Positions 36,011-45,442 of a stretch of DNA of 64,000 bases are shown piece after piece; the first letter of the stretch is position 1; every line of letters begins with the position of its first letter. This DNA is from Bartonella sp. M0283 (lineage in GTDB: Bacteria; Pseudomonadota; Alphaproteobacteria; Rhizobiales; Rhizobiaceae): assembly GCF_016100455.1 (NCBI RefSeq), contig NZ_JACFSK010000001.1, positions 1,364,001-1,428,000 of the forward strand, in the 5' to 3' direction. The notes below the pieces were generated by a model. It did not search any database. It worked only from the letters and a program-made list of their open reading frames with translations, and was not told the DNA's origin. The position numbers and the translations under genes are program-made.

Positions 36011-36358
36011 TTATGCATCCACCGTATTAAAAGGCAATTGTAGAGGATTATAATTTTCGAATTCGACCAACCACAAATCGGCATCAAATTCCAATTCTTT
36101 TTCGAGTTTCTCGACAGCAACCGTTTCTTCAACGTCAGCCAGAATTTTAATAAAACACCTCTCGTCGCGATCGGACTCTTCTGTATAAAAGCTTTGCGGC
36201 GCCGGTCCATAAAGATCTACGTGGCCATTTGAACCGCGATCAAGAATAAAAATTGTACCCGCTTCATTGGATCCCCGACGTGTAAGATAGGCAAAACCGC
36301 CTTCTGCGCGAACCCTTCGCATCAAGGCTGCGGTCCAGAAATCCGATGTCAAACGCAT
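36011..36358 (-). CDS. DUF1491 family protein
   Basis: A 115-residue cytoplasmic protein starting MRLTSDFWTAALMRRV, followed by GGFAYLTRRGSNEAGTIFI and LYGPAPQSF, which is the pattern of DUF1491, a small alphaproteobacterial family of unknown role. It ends five bases from the converging DUF1254-like gene. Confidence 0.82.
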   Translation of the reverse strand: MRLTSDFWTAALMRRVRAEGGFAYLTRRGSNEAGTIFILDRGSNGHVDLYGPAPQSFYTEESDRDERCFIKILADVEETVAVEKLEKELEFDADLWLVEFENYNPLQLPFNTVDA

Positions 36359-36603
36359 TCACTACTCCGCAAAATTATACAGAATGATTATAAAGCATAA
36401 TAGTAAAGTCCGGCAGAGAAGAAACAATTAAGCTCGCTCACCGATATCGTTCTACCTTGTAATCATTCTTCTAAGAAAAAGCGACAATCCTTTGATACCC
36501 CATATCGAATACTGAACAAGACTTTCGAGTGGCTCGTGAAGCTTACGCAACCGGATAGCATGTTTCAGACTGCAATTATTCTCACCACTCGCGGTTGTTC
36601 CTA

Positions 36604-37557
36604 TTAACCTATGAGTCCGATATCCTTCATCTTGTCAATCACTTCCTGATTGATCTTGCCGGTAACTGTCAGACTAAACATTTTTTGAAAATTTCTTAAT
36701 GCCTCCGCAGTGTTCTCATCTTCGGTACCGGTGACCACAACGTGATCGTCGCCAAAAGCTCTCAAACCAGCCTGAACGCGCATAACATCTGCCGTATTCG
36801 GTTTGAAATTATTAGCTACGCTATCGTGTTTTGCTTCGCCATTCGGGACGTTTGTTTGCGGTATCGTCATTCCGGTAACAACATCATTTGCCTTGGGGGC
36901 AGACGGAACAGTCATCTTCGGGTCGGAGAGAGACTGGGTCGTGACATGATCAACATTATCATTCTTTGATAATGCTCCGCTAATGAGCGAGGCAATATCG
37001 TCATGTTGTTTTTGACTTTCCCCTTGACCGCTAACCGGTTTTGAATTTTGCCGCCATAAAGCTATCGCGTTTCGCGTTTTCGGACCATCCAACCCGTCAA
37101 GCGGACCATCATAAAGCCCCATGGCTGCAAGTTTTTTCTGAATATCCAGCAAATTTTCGGGATTATTATCGGGTAAAGTTTTATCCGCATTCGGTGCAAT
37201 ATTTGACTGTATCGATGAAGATGCCGCTATCGCATCAGGAGTTGTATTCGACGATTGCACTGCTTTTTCAGGAGCATTCTGAATTGTCGCATTTGTATTT
37301 TGGTTTACGAGAGGTCGTGTCTGGATAAAAACTGTTCGATGGCTCGCACTTTGATAAAACAGCGCGTTGAAAGTAACAAAACAAAATCCGACCACAAATA
37401 GAAAAAAACCGCAGGCCATAAGCGGATTCTTCCGAGCGTGACGGAAAATCCACCCGGCAAATAGACGCAGCAAATGACCCAATCCGGCAAGAATAGATAA
37501 AAGCAGACTATGCCGTTTTGCGGTTTGGTTTCGTGGTGTTTTTCGTAGTCTTACCAT
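36604..37557 (-). CDS. membrane-anchored peptidoglycan-binding protein
   Basis: A 317-residue protein with a basic N-terminus, one or two hydrophobic segments up to about residue 65, a long Asn/Thr/Ser-rich linker and two PG_binding_1 modules: one near LLDIQKKLAAMGLYDGPLDGLDGPKTRNAIALW and one at the C-terminus (MRVQAGLRAFGDDHVVVTG...LRNFQKMFSLTVTG). Anchoring in the membrane with binding to murein would suit a linker or sensor role. The ATG at 37557 with TTGGAAAC upstream is used; the gene overlaps the end of the kinase gene by 50 bases and so must be translated from within it. Confidence 0.8.
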   Translation of the reverse strand: MVRLRKTPRNQTAKRHSLLLSILAGLGHLLRLFAGWIFRHARKNPLMACGFFLFVVGFCFVTFNALFYQSASHRTVFIQTRPLVNQNTNATIQNAPEKAVQSSNTTPDAIAASSSIQSNIAPNADKTLPDNNPENLLDIQKKLAAMGLYDGPLDGLDGPKTRNAIALWRQNSKPVSGQGESQKQHDDIASLISGALSKNDNVDHVTTQSLSDPKMTVPSAPKANDVVTGMTIPQTNVPNGEAKHDSVANNFKPNTADVMRVQAGLRAFGDDHVVVTGTEDENTAEALRNFQKMFSLTVTGKINQEVIDKMKDIGLIG

Positions 37558-38656
37558 TGTTTCCAAGTTGTGTTTCTGGAGTTAAAATATATGAGTTGTT
37601 GGCGGCCGCATCGCTACCAACAATATCGATTTTCGAAGTTTGAATTGAATCCGCAGAATTCTCCTGCATGATCGGCAAAAGCAATCTTACCTTTGTGCCT
37701 TTGCCTTTCTCGCTTTCGAAGGTAATCTGACCTTTGGCTCGTTTGACAAGGTCGAATACCATTGCCAGTCCTAGTCCGACACCTTCGATTTTACAGGCAA
37801 CAGCATCAGACGCGCGCAAAAATGGCAGCCCCAGACGAGCAATATGTTGCTCATCCATTCCGATACCGTCATCTTCAACTGTAATTTCACAATATTCATT
37901 GTCGAGAATAGCGATCTTAACGCCGATATGTCCATCATCACGGCTATATTTGATGGCATTGGATATTAAATTGAAACAGATCTGACGGAACGATAACGCA
38001 TCAAGACAGCAGGCAACCGGTGTCGTAGCTCCCTTGACCGCTATTTTTCTGTGACCATGGAGTGGTAAAGTCAGTTCCAATGTTTCGGTCACTACACTCC
38101 CGACAGAGCATATGTCAGAAACAATGTCATCCGTCGATCGGTCACGGTCCTTCAAGGTCTTATTGACAATATCAAGCAGGTGATTGCCGGCTTTTTTTAT
38201 CATTGCGATATATTCATGCCGCTTGTTATTTTCCTTGTTCTGTCGATCAAGATAATCAAGCAAATCGGCAAAACCCAATATTGCATTCAACGGTGTGCGC
38301 ATCTCGTGGGCGGCTTGCGTAAAAGGTGAAACCGCGTTCATGCCCAGACTGCCGATCTCCTTGCTATTTGCCTCTATCCTGAGTGCAATTGCATTATCAT
38401 GGACCGACAAACAATGAATCAAAACCGAAATAAATCGGGTGCGGTCTCGACCATTCATACGAATTGTTATAGGTGAGGCCAGACGGTTTTCCCGGACATC
38501 TGCCAAAAATGACAGAAATATAATGCGATCATTGATATGGACATGGTCAGACAAAGCTTCGCTTTGCTTGAGACGTCCCAAAAAACAGTCTGGCAAGGCA
38601 TTTTCCAGCACCGTGCCCTGACTATTTACCTTTAGAATAGCATTCAATGTTTCCAT
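37508..38656 (-). CDS. orphan PAS-type histidine kinase without membrane segments
   Basis: A 382-residue cytoplasmic kinase: N-terminal PAS-like region to about residue 105, H-box with His117 in AAHEMRTPLNAILGFADLL, and HATPase_c with NLISNAIKYS, DDGIGM and GVGLGLAMV, then a polar tail. No receiver domain or response regulator is adjacent. The H-box resembles the PleC/DivJ group. The next gene encodes a peptidoglycan-binding protein and overlaps it by 50 bases, so the two are probably made together. Confidence 0.85.
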   Translation of the reverse strand: METLNAILKVNSQGTVLENALPDCFLGRLKQSEALSDHVHINDRIIFLSFLADVRENRLASPITIRMNGRDRTRFISVLIHCLSVHDNAIALRIEANSKEIGSLGMNAVSPFTQAAHEMRTPLNAILGFADLLDYLDRQNKENNKRHEYIAMIKKAGNHLLDIVNKTLKDRDRSTDDIVSDICSVGSVVTETLELTLPLHGHRKIAVKGATTPVACCLDALSFRQICFNLISNAIKYSRDDGHIGVKIAILDNEYCEITVEDDGIGMDEQHIARLGLPFLRASDAVACKIEGVGLGLAMVFDLVKRAKGQITFESEKGKGTKVRLLLPIMQENSADSIQTSKIDIVGSDAAANNSYILTPETQLGNNGKTTKNTTKPNRKTA

Positions 38657-38964
38657 TGTTCCGATTTACACCTTGTTGTTTCCAGCACTGTCAGCCCCTT
38701 TCGGGTTTGGCATTGCCGATCAAAACAATTTTTCGCTTGTTTGATGCTAATCTGACGACAACTTTTTAATGAAAAGATAATAAATAGATCATCCAGCAAT
38801 GTTGCGTTATCTGTTTGCCATTATGGTTAACAACTTCACAGATAAAGCTGGAAAAATTAGAAATTTAACAGGCAAAATCCTGTTTCTGTAAATATTTCGT
38901 CAATCATAAACGGTTAGTCTTGGCTTCATCCTGCTTATTTGTAACTGCGTTATGTCGGGGCGTC
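38657..38964. other. divergent promoter region, kinase / DUF5330
   Basis: About 308 bases between the leftward kinase and the rightward DUF5330 gene; it must hold both promoters. I see AT-rich patches and a GGTTAAC at about 38825, but no full CtrA box or strong hairpin. Confidence 0.4.
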
Positions 38965-39462
38965 ATGATACGTTTTTTTATCAAGTCATTCTGTTTCCTT
39001 ACCCTTATTCTGGTCGTCATATCTTTTTTAGGAACTTCCGGAAAAAATAACGGATCCCAGCCTGATCAATATATGAACACCGTTGAAGCATTGTTGGCGG
39101 TAAAAGATACAGTCAATGATCTCGGTAATTTTTGTGAACGCAATTCAGACACGTGTAAGACCGGAAAAACATTTTTCGGTTCCCTCGGCGAGCGCGCACG
39201 TGACGGCGCACGCATTGCTTATGAATACCTCGACAGAACATTCGGAAGCGACAAAGGTGAAAACAAACTGCCACCTGAAAATATCAATACCGGTTCGATT
39301 ACGCCGGAAAATGACCACGAGGATCATTATAATAAAGGCGATAATAAAAAGGCCGACTATAAAAACGGGTCAATCAAATCTCTGGCACCTTCCAATGCAG
39401 ACCACAAACAAGCGGTCGAGCCAGATGATAAAGAATTACACCCGTCACAGAAACCCCAATAA
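38965..39462 (+). CDS. DUF5330 family exported protein
   Basis: A 165-residue protein with an N-terminal membrane helix followed by CERNSDTCKTGKTFFGSLGERARDGARIAYEYLDRTFG, the pattern I associate with DUF5330, found in rhizobia. The C-terminal part is charged and rich in Asp/Lys/Asn. ATG 38965 (CGGGG upstream) is chosen over 38920 because it puts the hydrophobic helix at the start. Function unknown. Confidence 0.75.
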   Translation: MIRFFIKSFCFLTLILVVISFLGTSGKNNGSQPDQYMNTVEALLAVKDTVNDLGNFCERNSDTCKTGKTFFGSLGERARDGARIAYEYLDRTFGSDKGENKLPPENINTGSITPENDHEDHYNKGDNKKADYKNGSIKSLAPSNADHKQAVEPDDKELHPSQKPQ

Positions 39463-39610
39463 ACTGATTGTTGTTGCCGAAGCGGTTGTTCTTAATGCTT
39501 TTACGTTTCAGCGGGAATGATAATGCCGTTAGAAAATTTACTTTTTTTCTAAAACGGAGTAAATGTCTCAGCGTGAATTCAGACATCAAAGACAAAGCAG
39601 ACGAATAATA

Positions 39611-40036
39611 ATGACCGATTCAATTGACGATATTCTGGAAAGTTTTTCTCTCCTTGACGATTGGGAAGATAGATACCGCTATGTCATTGAACTGGGAAGA
39701 GAGCTTCCACCCTATCCAGAAGAATCGCGTGATGAAGCCCATAAAGTTCCCGGCTGTGTGAGCCAGGTCTGGCTTGTTACCGAGCATGGTTCGGGACATG
39801 ATCCTGTTATGACTTTTAAAGGCGATTCAGACGCTCATATTGTGCGTGGTCTGGTCTATATCCTCATCACTTACTATTCGGGAAAACGGGCATCGGAAAT
39901 TCGTGATGCCGATATTGAAAAGGTCTTGAAAACATTGGGCCTTGACGAGAACTTAACACCCCAACGTTCAAATGGTTTACGTTCCATGGTCGAACGTATT
40001 CGTCTTGAAGCTGAAAATACATTAAAAAAACAATAA
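39611..40036 (+). CDS. sufE: Fe-S assembly sulfur-acceptor SufE
   Basis: A 141-residue SufE protein that takes persulfide sulfur from the SufS cysteine desulfurase. The acceptor is Cys49 in VPGCVSQVW; YLIEL-like helices and the GLRSMVERI end fit. The open frame begins upstream at 39563, but the ATG at 39611 gives the family start MTDSIDDI. Other suf genes are not in the window. Confidence 0.93.
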   Translation: MTDSIDDILESFSLLDDWEDRYRYVIELGRELPPYPEESRDEAHKVPGCVSQVWLVTEHGSGHDPVMTFKGDSDAHIVRGLVYILITYYSGKRASEIRDADIEKVLKTLGLDENLTPQRSNGLRSMVERIRLEAENTLKKQ

Positions 40037-40111
40037 GTTAATCCGGCCTTTCTATTTGGAAGTATTTTCCATTCAATCCCTGATTGATTAGGCAACCGGA
40101 TTCTAATCGAT

Positions 40112-40145
40112 TAAAAAAACGGGCGCATTAATCGAATGCACCCGT
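40112..40145 (-). terminator. intrinsic terminator of mucR
   Basis: ACGGGCGCATT (40119-40129) and AATGCACCCGT (40135-40145) pair over eleven bases. On the minus strand the single odd position becomes a G-U pair and the stem is followed by seven T; on the plus strand it is a C-A mismatch without a good T-run. This points to mucR termination. Confidence 0.85.
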
Positions 40146-40170
40146 ATTGTTTTTCACACTGAAAACAATA

Positions 40171-40608
40171 TTATTTCGATTTTCTTTTGCCGGGTTTACG
40201 TCCTAACCCCATTTGCTTGGCAAGAGAAGAACGAGCTTCCGCATAATTGGGGGCAACCATCGGATAATTAGGATCCAGGTCCCACTTCTCGCGATACTGT
40301 TCCGGAGTAAGCTCATAATGTGTCATCAAGTGGCGCTTGAGTGACTTAAACTTCTTGCCATCTTCCAAACAGATAATGTAGTCGGGGAAAACCGAACGCT
40401 TCGGGTTGACTGCCGGCTTCTGTTTTTCAACTTCCGCTTCGCCAGCTGTTTCGCCACCCGCTTTAACAAATGCAGCGTGAACGTCTGCGATTAAACTCGG
40501 CAATTCACCTGGCCTGATTGAGTTATTGCCGACATAAGCAGCTACAACATCAGCAACCAGTGTAACAATGAAATCGCTCTCATTCTCGCTGACGGCTTGA
40601 TCATCCAT
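40171..40608 (-). CDS. mucR: MucR/Ros family zinc-finger transcriptional regulator
   Basis: A 145-residue Ros/MucR regulator. The prokaryotic zinc finger uses Cys80, Asp83, His93 and His97 (CLEDGKKFKSLKRHLMTH), followed by YELTPEQYREKWDL typical of the family. The N-terminal half forms the oligomerisation part. In rhizobia and Brucella MucR silences AT-rich promoters of surface and virulence genes and represses itself. AAAAGGAT precedes the start. The AT-rich 413-base region upstream is a likely site of self-control. Confidence 0.95.
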   Translation of the reverse strand: MDDQAVSENESDFIVTLVADVVAAYVGNNSIRPGELPSLIADVHAAFVKAGGETAGEAEVEKQKPAVNPKRSVFPDYIICLEDGKKFKSLKRHLMTHYELTPEQYREKWDLDPNYPMVAPNYAEARSSLAKQMGLGRKPGKRKSK

Positions 40609-41021
40609 CTTCTTATCCTTTTTATATTTTACTTATGTTATTTCAGCCTGCTTTTTGCAAAGTAGCAAGCAAATGTTGACTTTCATATAGCTAGGTAAGA
40701 AACCTTGTCAATTACAATTGGAAAACAATTCTATAAAATAAAGGTTCCATACTGATTTAACATTTATTTTTGCGTTTTTTGTCCAACTACCACAAGTTGT
40801 CGTGAACAAATATATTTAAATTAAGGCACTTTGTCCCATTTTTACCATTATATCGGTAAAAACCGACACATCATTTCAGTATAAATTGTATTTCTTGCAC
40901 ATAGATACCATATAACGAAAGTGACCCCTAATTTGCTTGACATTTAGCAGCTATTGTTTCGACTGTCAAAGCTCTTAGCCAACTTAATCTGCAATATGTT
41001 TTTGTTCAATAAGGATAAATT
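40609..41021. other. AT-rich divergent regulatory region, mucR / msrB
   Basis: About 413 bases without a gene. It is AT-rich with many T-A steps, which suits MucR autoregulation, and must also hold the msrB promoter. No convincing hairpin or RNA gene was seen. Confidence 0.4.
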
Positions 41022-41441
41022 ATGACGAAGCCTCATCATTTCAAAGTAAACAAGTCTGACGAAGAATGGCGTAAAGAACTCACGCCGACTCAATATGAAA
41101 TTACTCGCAATCATGGTACCGAACGGGCTTTTTCAGGCCCGGAATTCGATACATCGAAGCCCGGAACATTTTATTGTGTCTGCTGCGGAAAACCTCTTTA
41201 TCGCTCTGAAACGAAATATGAATCGGGTAGCGGTTGGCCGAGTTTCTTTCGCCCCATCAATGCCGATGCCGTCTTCTTGCAGCAAGATTACTCCCACGGC
41301 ATGGAACGAACGGAAGTTTTATGTGCAGATTGTGGTTCCCATCTCGGGCATGTTTTTCCTGATGGTCCAGAACCTACAGGGTTGCGTTATTGCATGAACG
41401 GTTATTCTCTGAAATATCAGCAAGACAAAACAGAAAAGTGA
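41022..41441 (+). CDS. msrB: peptide methionine-(R)-S-oxide reductase MsrB
   Basis: A 139-residue repair enzyme reducing methionine R-sulfoxide in proteins. Two CxxC pairs (Cys52/55 and Cys101/104) bind structural zinc, GWPSF is the substrate pocket and Cys124 in RYCMNG is catalytic. AAGGA lies seven bases before the ATG. It is followed after 31 bases by oligopeptidase B. Confidence 0.96.
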   Translation: MTKPHHFKVNKSDEEWRKELTPTQYEITRNHGTERAFSGPEFDTSKPGTFYCVCCGKPLYRSETKYESGSGWPSFFRPINADAVFLQQDYSHGMERTEVLCADCGSHLGHVFPDGPEPTGLRYCMNGYSLKYQQDKTEK

Positions 41442-41472
41442 TCAAATCAAGAACTATATTTCAGGATCGATA

Positions 41473-43560
41473 ATGACCGAATCAATAATTTTTCCACCCA
41501 AAACAAAAAAAATTGACCATTCAGAAGAGCATCATGGCATTACACGTCACGACTTTTATCATTGGTTGAGAGCAAAAAACTGGCAAGACGTTTTTAAGAC
41601 TCCTACTTTTCTTGATAATGAAATCCGAACCCACCTTGAAGAGGAAAATGCTTATCAAACATCCCAGATGGCCGACACAGTAGGCTTACAAAAGACGCTC
41701 TTTTCGGAAATGAAGGGGCGCATCAAGGAAGATGACAGTTCTGTACCGGTAAAAGATGGCCCCTATGCTTATGGCGTTTCGTTTACGACCGGAGGTGAAC
41801 AGCCGCATTATTTCAGAACATCTCGTGAAGGCGGAAAAGCGAGCGTTTATGTTGATGGTGATGCATTGGCTAAGGGAAAAGATTATTTCCGGCTCGGAGC
41901 TGTGCAACACTCTCCGGACCATAATAAGTGTGCATGGACGTATGACGACAAGGGGTCCGAATTCTATACAATAAAGTTACGCGACATGACTTCGCTTATC
42001 GATAGTACAGAAAATATTATTAATACTTCCGGAGATGTTGTTTGGGACGCAAATTCTGAAGGTTTTTTCTATACCAATGTTGATGAAAATCATCGTCCAT
42101 CTAAACTCTATTACCATAAAATCGGAACGGACCAGAGCGTTGACAAGTTAATATTTGAAGAAAAAGATCCAGGCTTTTTCCTAGGCGTAGGCGGTTCCTC
42201 TCTCAACGATGTCATTTATATCGATATTCACGACCATGAAACTTCTGAGGTTTGGCTTATTCCGGCAAAAGAGCCGATGTCCACACCGAAATGCGTCAGA
42301 AAACGTCAAAAAGGCGTTGAATATAGCCTGACTGAAGGCGGCGATATTTTTTATATTCTGACCAATATAGATGGTGCAAAAGATTTCAAAATAATGTCGG
42401 CACCTTTTGACAAACCGACAGAAGAAAATTGGATCGAGGTTGTTCCTCATCAACCATCGAGACTTATTCTTGCCCATGATGCTTACAAGAATTTTCTTGT
42501 CTGGCTTGAACGCCGCGATGGTCTTCCCAGAATTGAGCTGCTTGATCGTCGTGATGGTTCAAGACATGCTATTGCTTTCGAGGAAGAAACATATTCTTTA
42601 ACGCTTCACGGTGCAGCCGAATATGATAGCGAGACAATCCGTTTTACCTATTCATCTATGACCACTCCTGCCGAGCTTTATGATTATGATATGACGACGA
42701 GACAACGCGTCATGTTGAAACGGCAAGAAGTGCCCTCAGGTCACGAACCGAAAAATTATATAACACGCCGTTTAATGGCCAAGGCCGAAGACGGCGCCGA
42801 AATTCCCGTTTCACTTTTTTATCATAAAGACACGAAACTGGATGGCAGTGCTCCTTGTCTTCTTTATGGCTACGGAGCTTACGGAATTTCTATTCCCGAC
42901 GGTTTCAATAGCAATGCGTTATCCTTGGTCGATCGCGGCTTTGTTTACGCAATTGCACATATCAGAGGTGGAAAAGAAAAAGGCTTTGACTGGTACGAAA
43001 AAGGGAAACATCTTTATAAACGTAATACTTTCACCGACTTCATTGCCTGCGGACGTTTTTTAGTGGCCAATCATTTCACTTCCCACGACAGACTAATTGC
43101 AGAAGGCGGGTCGGCTGGTGGCATGTTGATGGGTGCGGTTGCCAATATGGCTCCTGAAGATTATGCCGGAATCGTCGCTATTGTTCCGTTTGTCGACGTA
43201 TTATCGACGATGCTTGACGCCACTCTTCCACTCACACCTCCCGAATGGCCCGAATGGGGAAATCCCCTTGCATCAAAGGAAGATTACGAGCTGATAGCTT
43301 CCTATTCTCCCTATGATAATGTTCGTGCACAAAATTATCCGGCCATTCTTGCCATGGCAGGTCTCACAGATCCGCGGGTCACTTATTGGGAACCGGCGAA
43401 GTGGGTTGCCAAATTGAGGGAATTTGCAACGGGAGACAATCCGATTTTGCTCAGAACCAATATGGATTCCGGTCACGCCGGTGCGTCAGGACGCTTTTCA
43501 CGACTTGAAGAAAGTGCCTATATTTATGCGTTCATTCTTAAAGTAGCAGGAAAGATTTAA
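41473..43560 (+). CDS. ptrB: oligopeptidase B (S9 prolyl-oligopeptidase family)
   Basis: A 695-residue S9A serine peptidase: an N-terminal beta-propeller (from about residue 70 to 400) over an alpha/beta-hydrolase domain. The nucleophile is in GGSAGG, the DPRVTYWEP segment holds the acidic residue and NMDSGHAG the histidine. YGYGAYG and AHIRGGKEKG are typical of oligopeptidase B, which cuts after basic residues in short peptides. AGGA precedes the ATG. Probably co-transcribed with msrB. Confidence 0.9.
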   Translation: MTESIIFPPKTKKIDHSEEHHGITRHDFYHWLRAKNWQDVFKTPTFLDNEIRTHLEEENAYQTSQMADTVGLQKTLFSEMKGRIKEDDSSVPVKDGPYAYGVSFTTGGEQPHYFRTSREGGKASVYVDGDALAKGKDYFRLGAVQHSPDHNKCAWTYDDKGSEFYTIKLRDMTSLIDSTENIINTSGDVVWDANSEGFFYTNVDENHRPSKLYYHKIGTDQSVDKLIFEEKDPGFFLGVGGSSLNDVIYIDIHDHETSEVWLIPAKEPMSTPKCVRKRQKGVEYSLTEGGDIFYILTNIDGAKDFKIMSAPFDKPTEENWIEVVPHQPSRLILAHDAYKNFLVWLERRDGLPRIELLDRRDGSRHAIAFEEETYSLTLHGAAEYDSETIRFTYSSMTTPAELYDYDMTTRQRVMLKRQEVPSGHEPKNYITRRLMAKAEDGAEIPVSLFYHKDTKLDGSAPCLLYGYGAYGISIPDGFNSNALSLVDRGFVYAIAHIRGGKEKGFDWYEKGKHLYKRNTFTDFIACGRFLVANHFTSHDRLIAEGGSAGGMLMGAVANMAPEDYAGIVAIVPFVDVLSTMLDATLPLTPPEWPEWGNPLASKEDYELIASYSPYDNVRAQNYPAILAMAGLTDPRVTYWEPAKWVAKLREFATGDNPILLRTNMDSGHAGASGRFSRLEESAYIYAFILKVAGKI

Positions 43561-43652
43561 GGCGTCTGTTACCGTTTTGAAAATTACCGGATTAAAAGGC
43601 GGCTCACTTGTTTTTCATATGTCTTGAGAGCGGGAGCTGCCTTTCCACGGGA

Positions 43653-43705
43653 CAATTTTTCCTCAATTCTTCGTTGCCCCGGCAACTTTTCCTGAATTCT
43701 TCATT
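43653..43705 (+). repeat. two 23-base direct repeats, 30-base period
   Basis: The segments 43653-43675 and 43683-43705 match at 20 of 23 positions (core TTTTCCTxAATTCTTC). They lie in the 335-base gap after oligopeptidase B and upstream of the first secreted cysteine protein; otherwise that gap (43561-43895) shows no gene. Confidence 0.6.
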
Positions 43706-43895
43706 ATTCTTTGTGACCAATGAAAGAGGAAGTATAAAAGTGCCGGCATCTACAATCAGAACATTGATGCTTTAACCGGTTATCCATTCCGATATATTTT
43801 TAAACGCAACGAACAATGCACTTGTCTATTGCTCATGAAAATACCAAATCTTTTCATATAGCTCTTTTGAAAGGGTGCTGTGTTGAAAGGCAACT

Positions 43896-44246
43896 ATGAA
43901 ACCTGTCCGTATTTTATGGAATAGTGACCGAACGATGAAAACTTTATGCTTGATACTGTTACTCATGATCGGCTTTTCCTTGTCTCCTGCATATGCTGCC
44001 GGAATTAGGAAAGATGTTGATGAATATGCCGGCAGCCGTTGCAATACACCGGCCAAAGGAAGTGGCATTGTGGCGGGGTATTTTAGCGGCGTTACGGATA
44101 ACCCGATTGTAAGCTCTGACGGTTTCGTTCCTGTCGACCGGTTCAGATGTTTCAAATCAATGGATGAGTGCCGCGGCTGGCTTTATACTATGGAGTCACT
44201 CTATGGCTCACCACCGCCAACAGCCACATTGTGTACGCGATTTTAA
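43896..44246 (+). CDS. small secreted four-cysteine protein, copy A
   Basis: A 116-residue exported protein. The signal peptide ends at AYA and the mature part has four cysteines: RCNTPAKGSGIVAGYF, FRCFKSM, DECRGWLYTM and the C-terminal CTRF. The same four-cysteine frame occurs in copy C (45742-46080), so the two are paralogues, and two disulfides are likely. The ATG at 43896 has AAAGG six bases upstream, but the ATG at 43935 aligns better with the start of copy C and gives a normal 21-residue signal. I recognise the general type (small periplasmic Cys proteins of rhizobia) but no function. Confidence 0.72.
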   Translation: MKPVRILWNSDRTMKTLCLILLLMIGFSLSPAYAAGIRKDVDEYAGSRCNTPAKGSGIVAGYFSGVTDNPIVSSDGFVPVDRFRCFKSMDECRGWLYTMESLYGSPPPTATLCTRF

Positions 44247-44275
44247 TTATCAAAAGACTGAGAGTAATCTCTTTT

Positions 44276-44443
44276 TTGAAATATGAACTAACAGTTTTTG
44301 CAGTAATCTGCCTTTTTCTGACAATGTCAAAAAGCGTCTATGGAAGTGGTAGCTCCCTCGCAAAAGTGGCAGATATTACCAGTGGGTATGCGAAAGAGCG
44401 CTGTTCGACACCGCTTAAGGCAAAGTAAATTGCTCGCCGGTTT
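44276..44443 (+). pseudogene. broken N-terminal half of a third secreted Cys protein (B-N)
   Basis: From a TTG at 44276 the frame aligns codon by codon with copy C: signal peptide, then AKVADITSGYAKERCSTP against AKVANMTSEYAGKRCSTP. After CSTPLKAK it hits a stop at 44428, but the DNA continues to match copy C to about 44443 (GCCGGTTTTT) with small insertions. The start codon ATG has become TTG. This is a decayed paralogue cut off before its second cysteine. Confidence 0.75.
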
Positions 44444-44622
44444 TTAACACTTATGGGTGTTAAATTTAAAATTATACAGTAATGATATTTGATAACCGGA
44501 TAAAGTTTCGGCGTTAAATCACTATTACCAGAATCGATCATAAAAAAATATGAATTGTCAGGTTTAAATACGACACGTCACTTTGATATTTCTGAAGCAT
44601 TCATTATAAATCTTCAAAAATA

Positions 44623-45189
44623 TCAAAACGTAAATTTATATCTGTAAACAGTGTCGTTAAAAGCTGCATCACAACTTAAAATAGTTTTCTTCTTGGCAGC
44701 ATCCTCAACCTGAGTACACAATCCATAAGCTTTCTTATGTACGCTATTAGAGTTATCAGAACCCGAACTCATCATTTCATCAATAATGAAATTGTGACGA
44801 TTTGCATCTATTGAATCACCCATATGAATAATCGTTAAGAATGTTACGATCATAGATTTCTTATCTTTTGAAAAGTACTGCGTGCTAAAGTTTAACGTTC
44901 CATTTACAGCATAAACGACAACTTTAGGATTACATTTATAATGATCCTCACCTATAATTAAATAATTACAAGTTCCTTCATGCACTTCTGATTGAACATT
45001 CTTTGTATCCGTATCCTTGGGCATAGCCAAAATTTTCGGCAGATTATATTCATTCGGATATTCAATATTATCAGGCGATACATAGTTTTCATCAATCCTG
45101 CTTGGACCATAATCTGTCGCATGAGCAGAAAATTCTGCCGCACTTAGTGCTAATATAATCGTTGTTACAATAATCGTTATTCTATTCAT
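44623..45189 (-). CDS. secreted protein of unknown function in AT-rich insert
   Basis: A 188-residue protein with a good signal peptide (cut near FSAHA) and a mature part with four cysteines (GTCNYLI, HYKCNPKVVVYAV, YGLCTQVED, LSCDAAFND). It has no motif I recognise. The ATG at 45189 has AAGGA seven bases upstream; an ATG two codons earlier is too close to it. Codon use is AT-rich, unlike the neighbours, so recent acquisition is likely. Export and paired cysteines suggest a periplasmic or secreted role. Confidence 0.6.
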   Translation of the reverse strand: MNRITIIVTTIILALSAAEFSAHATDYGPSRIDENYVSPDNIEYPNEYNLPKILAMPKDTDTKNVQSEVHEGTCNYLIIGEDHYKCNPKVVVYAVNGTLNFSTQYFSKDKKSMIVTFLTIIHMGDSIDANRHNFIIDEMMSSGSDNSNSVHKKAYGLCTQVEDAAKKKTILSCDAAFNDTVYRYKFTF

Positions 45190-45247
45190 TATCATATCCT
45201 TTTTATGTCTTTCATATTTAAATTCTTATTTTTTGAAATATAAATTA

Positions 45248-45442
45248 TTATTCATACAAAACTATGTTGTTATTTATAAATTTTACAAATAACAACATAT
45301 TATTTATTATTTTAATATTAATAATATTACTTATTTTTATTATTCTATGATCATTAAAGTCGGCAAATCTATCACAAGAACAGTCCTTATAAACCAAACT
45401 GTCGCTTTGCATTCCGGAATAAATTCTGAATTTAAAAGCCAT
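45248..45442 (-). CDS. 64-residue hypothetical protein, possibly truncated
   Basis: The ATG at 45442 follows a perfect GAGGAG at seven bases, which argues for real translation. The protein begins MAFKFRIYSGMQSDSLVYKD, has CSCDRFADFND, then dissolves into an Ile/Asn-rich tail encoded by near-pure AT sequence, so the C-terminus may be a run-on past a lost end. No family recognised. Confidence 0.35.
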   Translation of the reverse strand: MAFKFRIYSGMQSDSLVYKDCSCDRFADFNDHRIIKISNIINIKIINNMLLFVKFINNNIVLYE

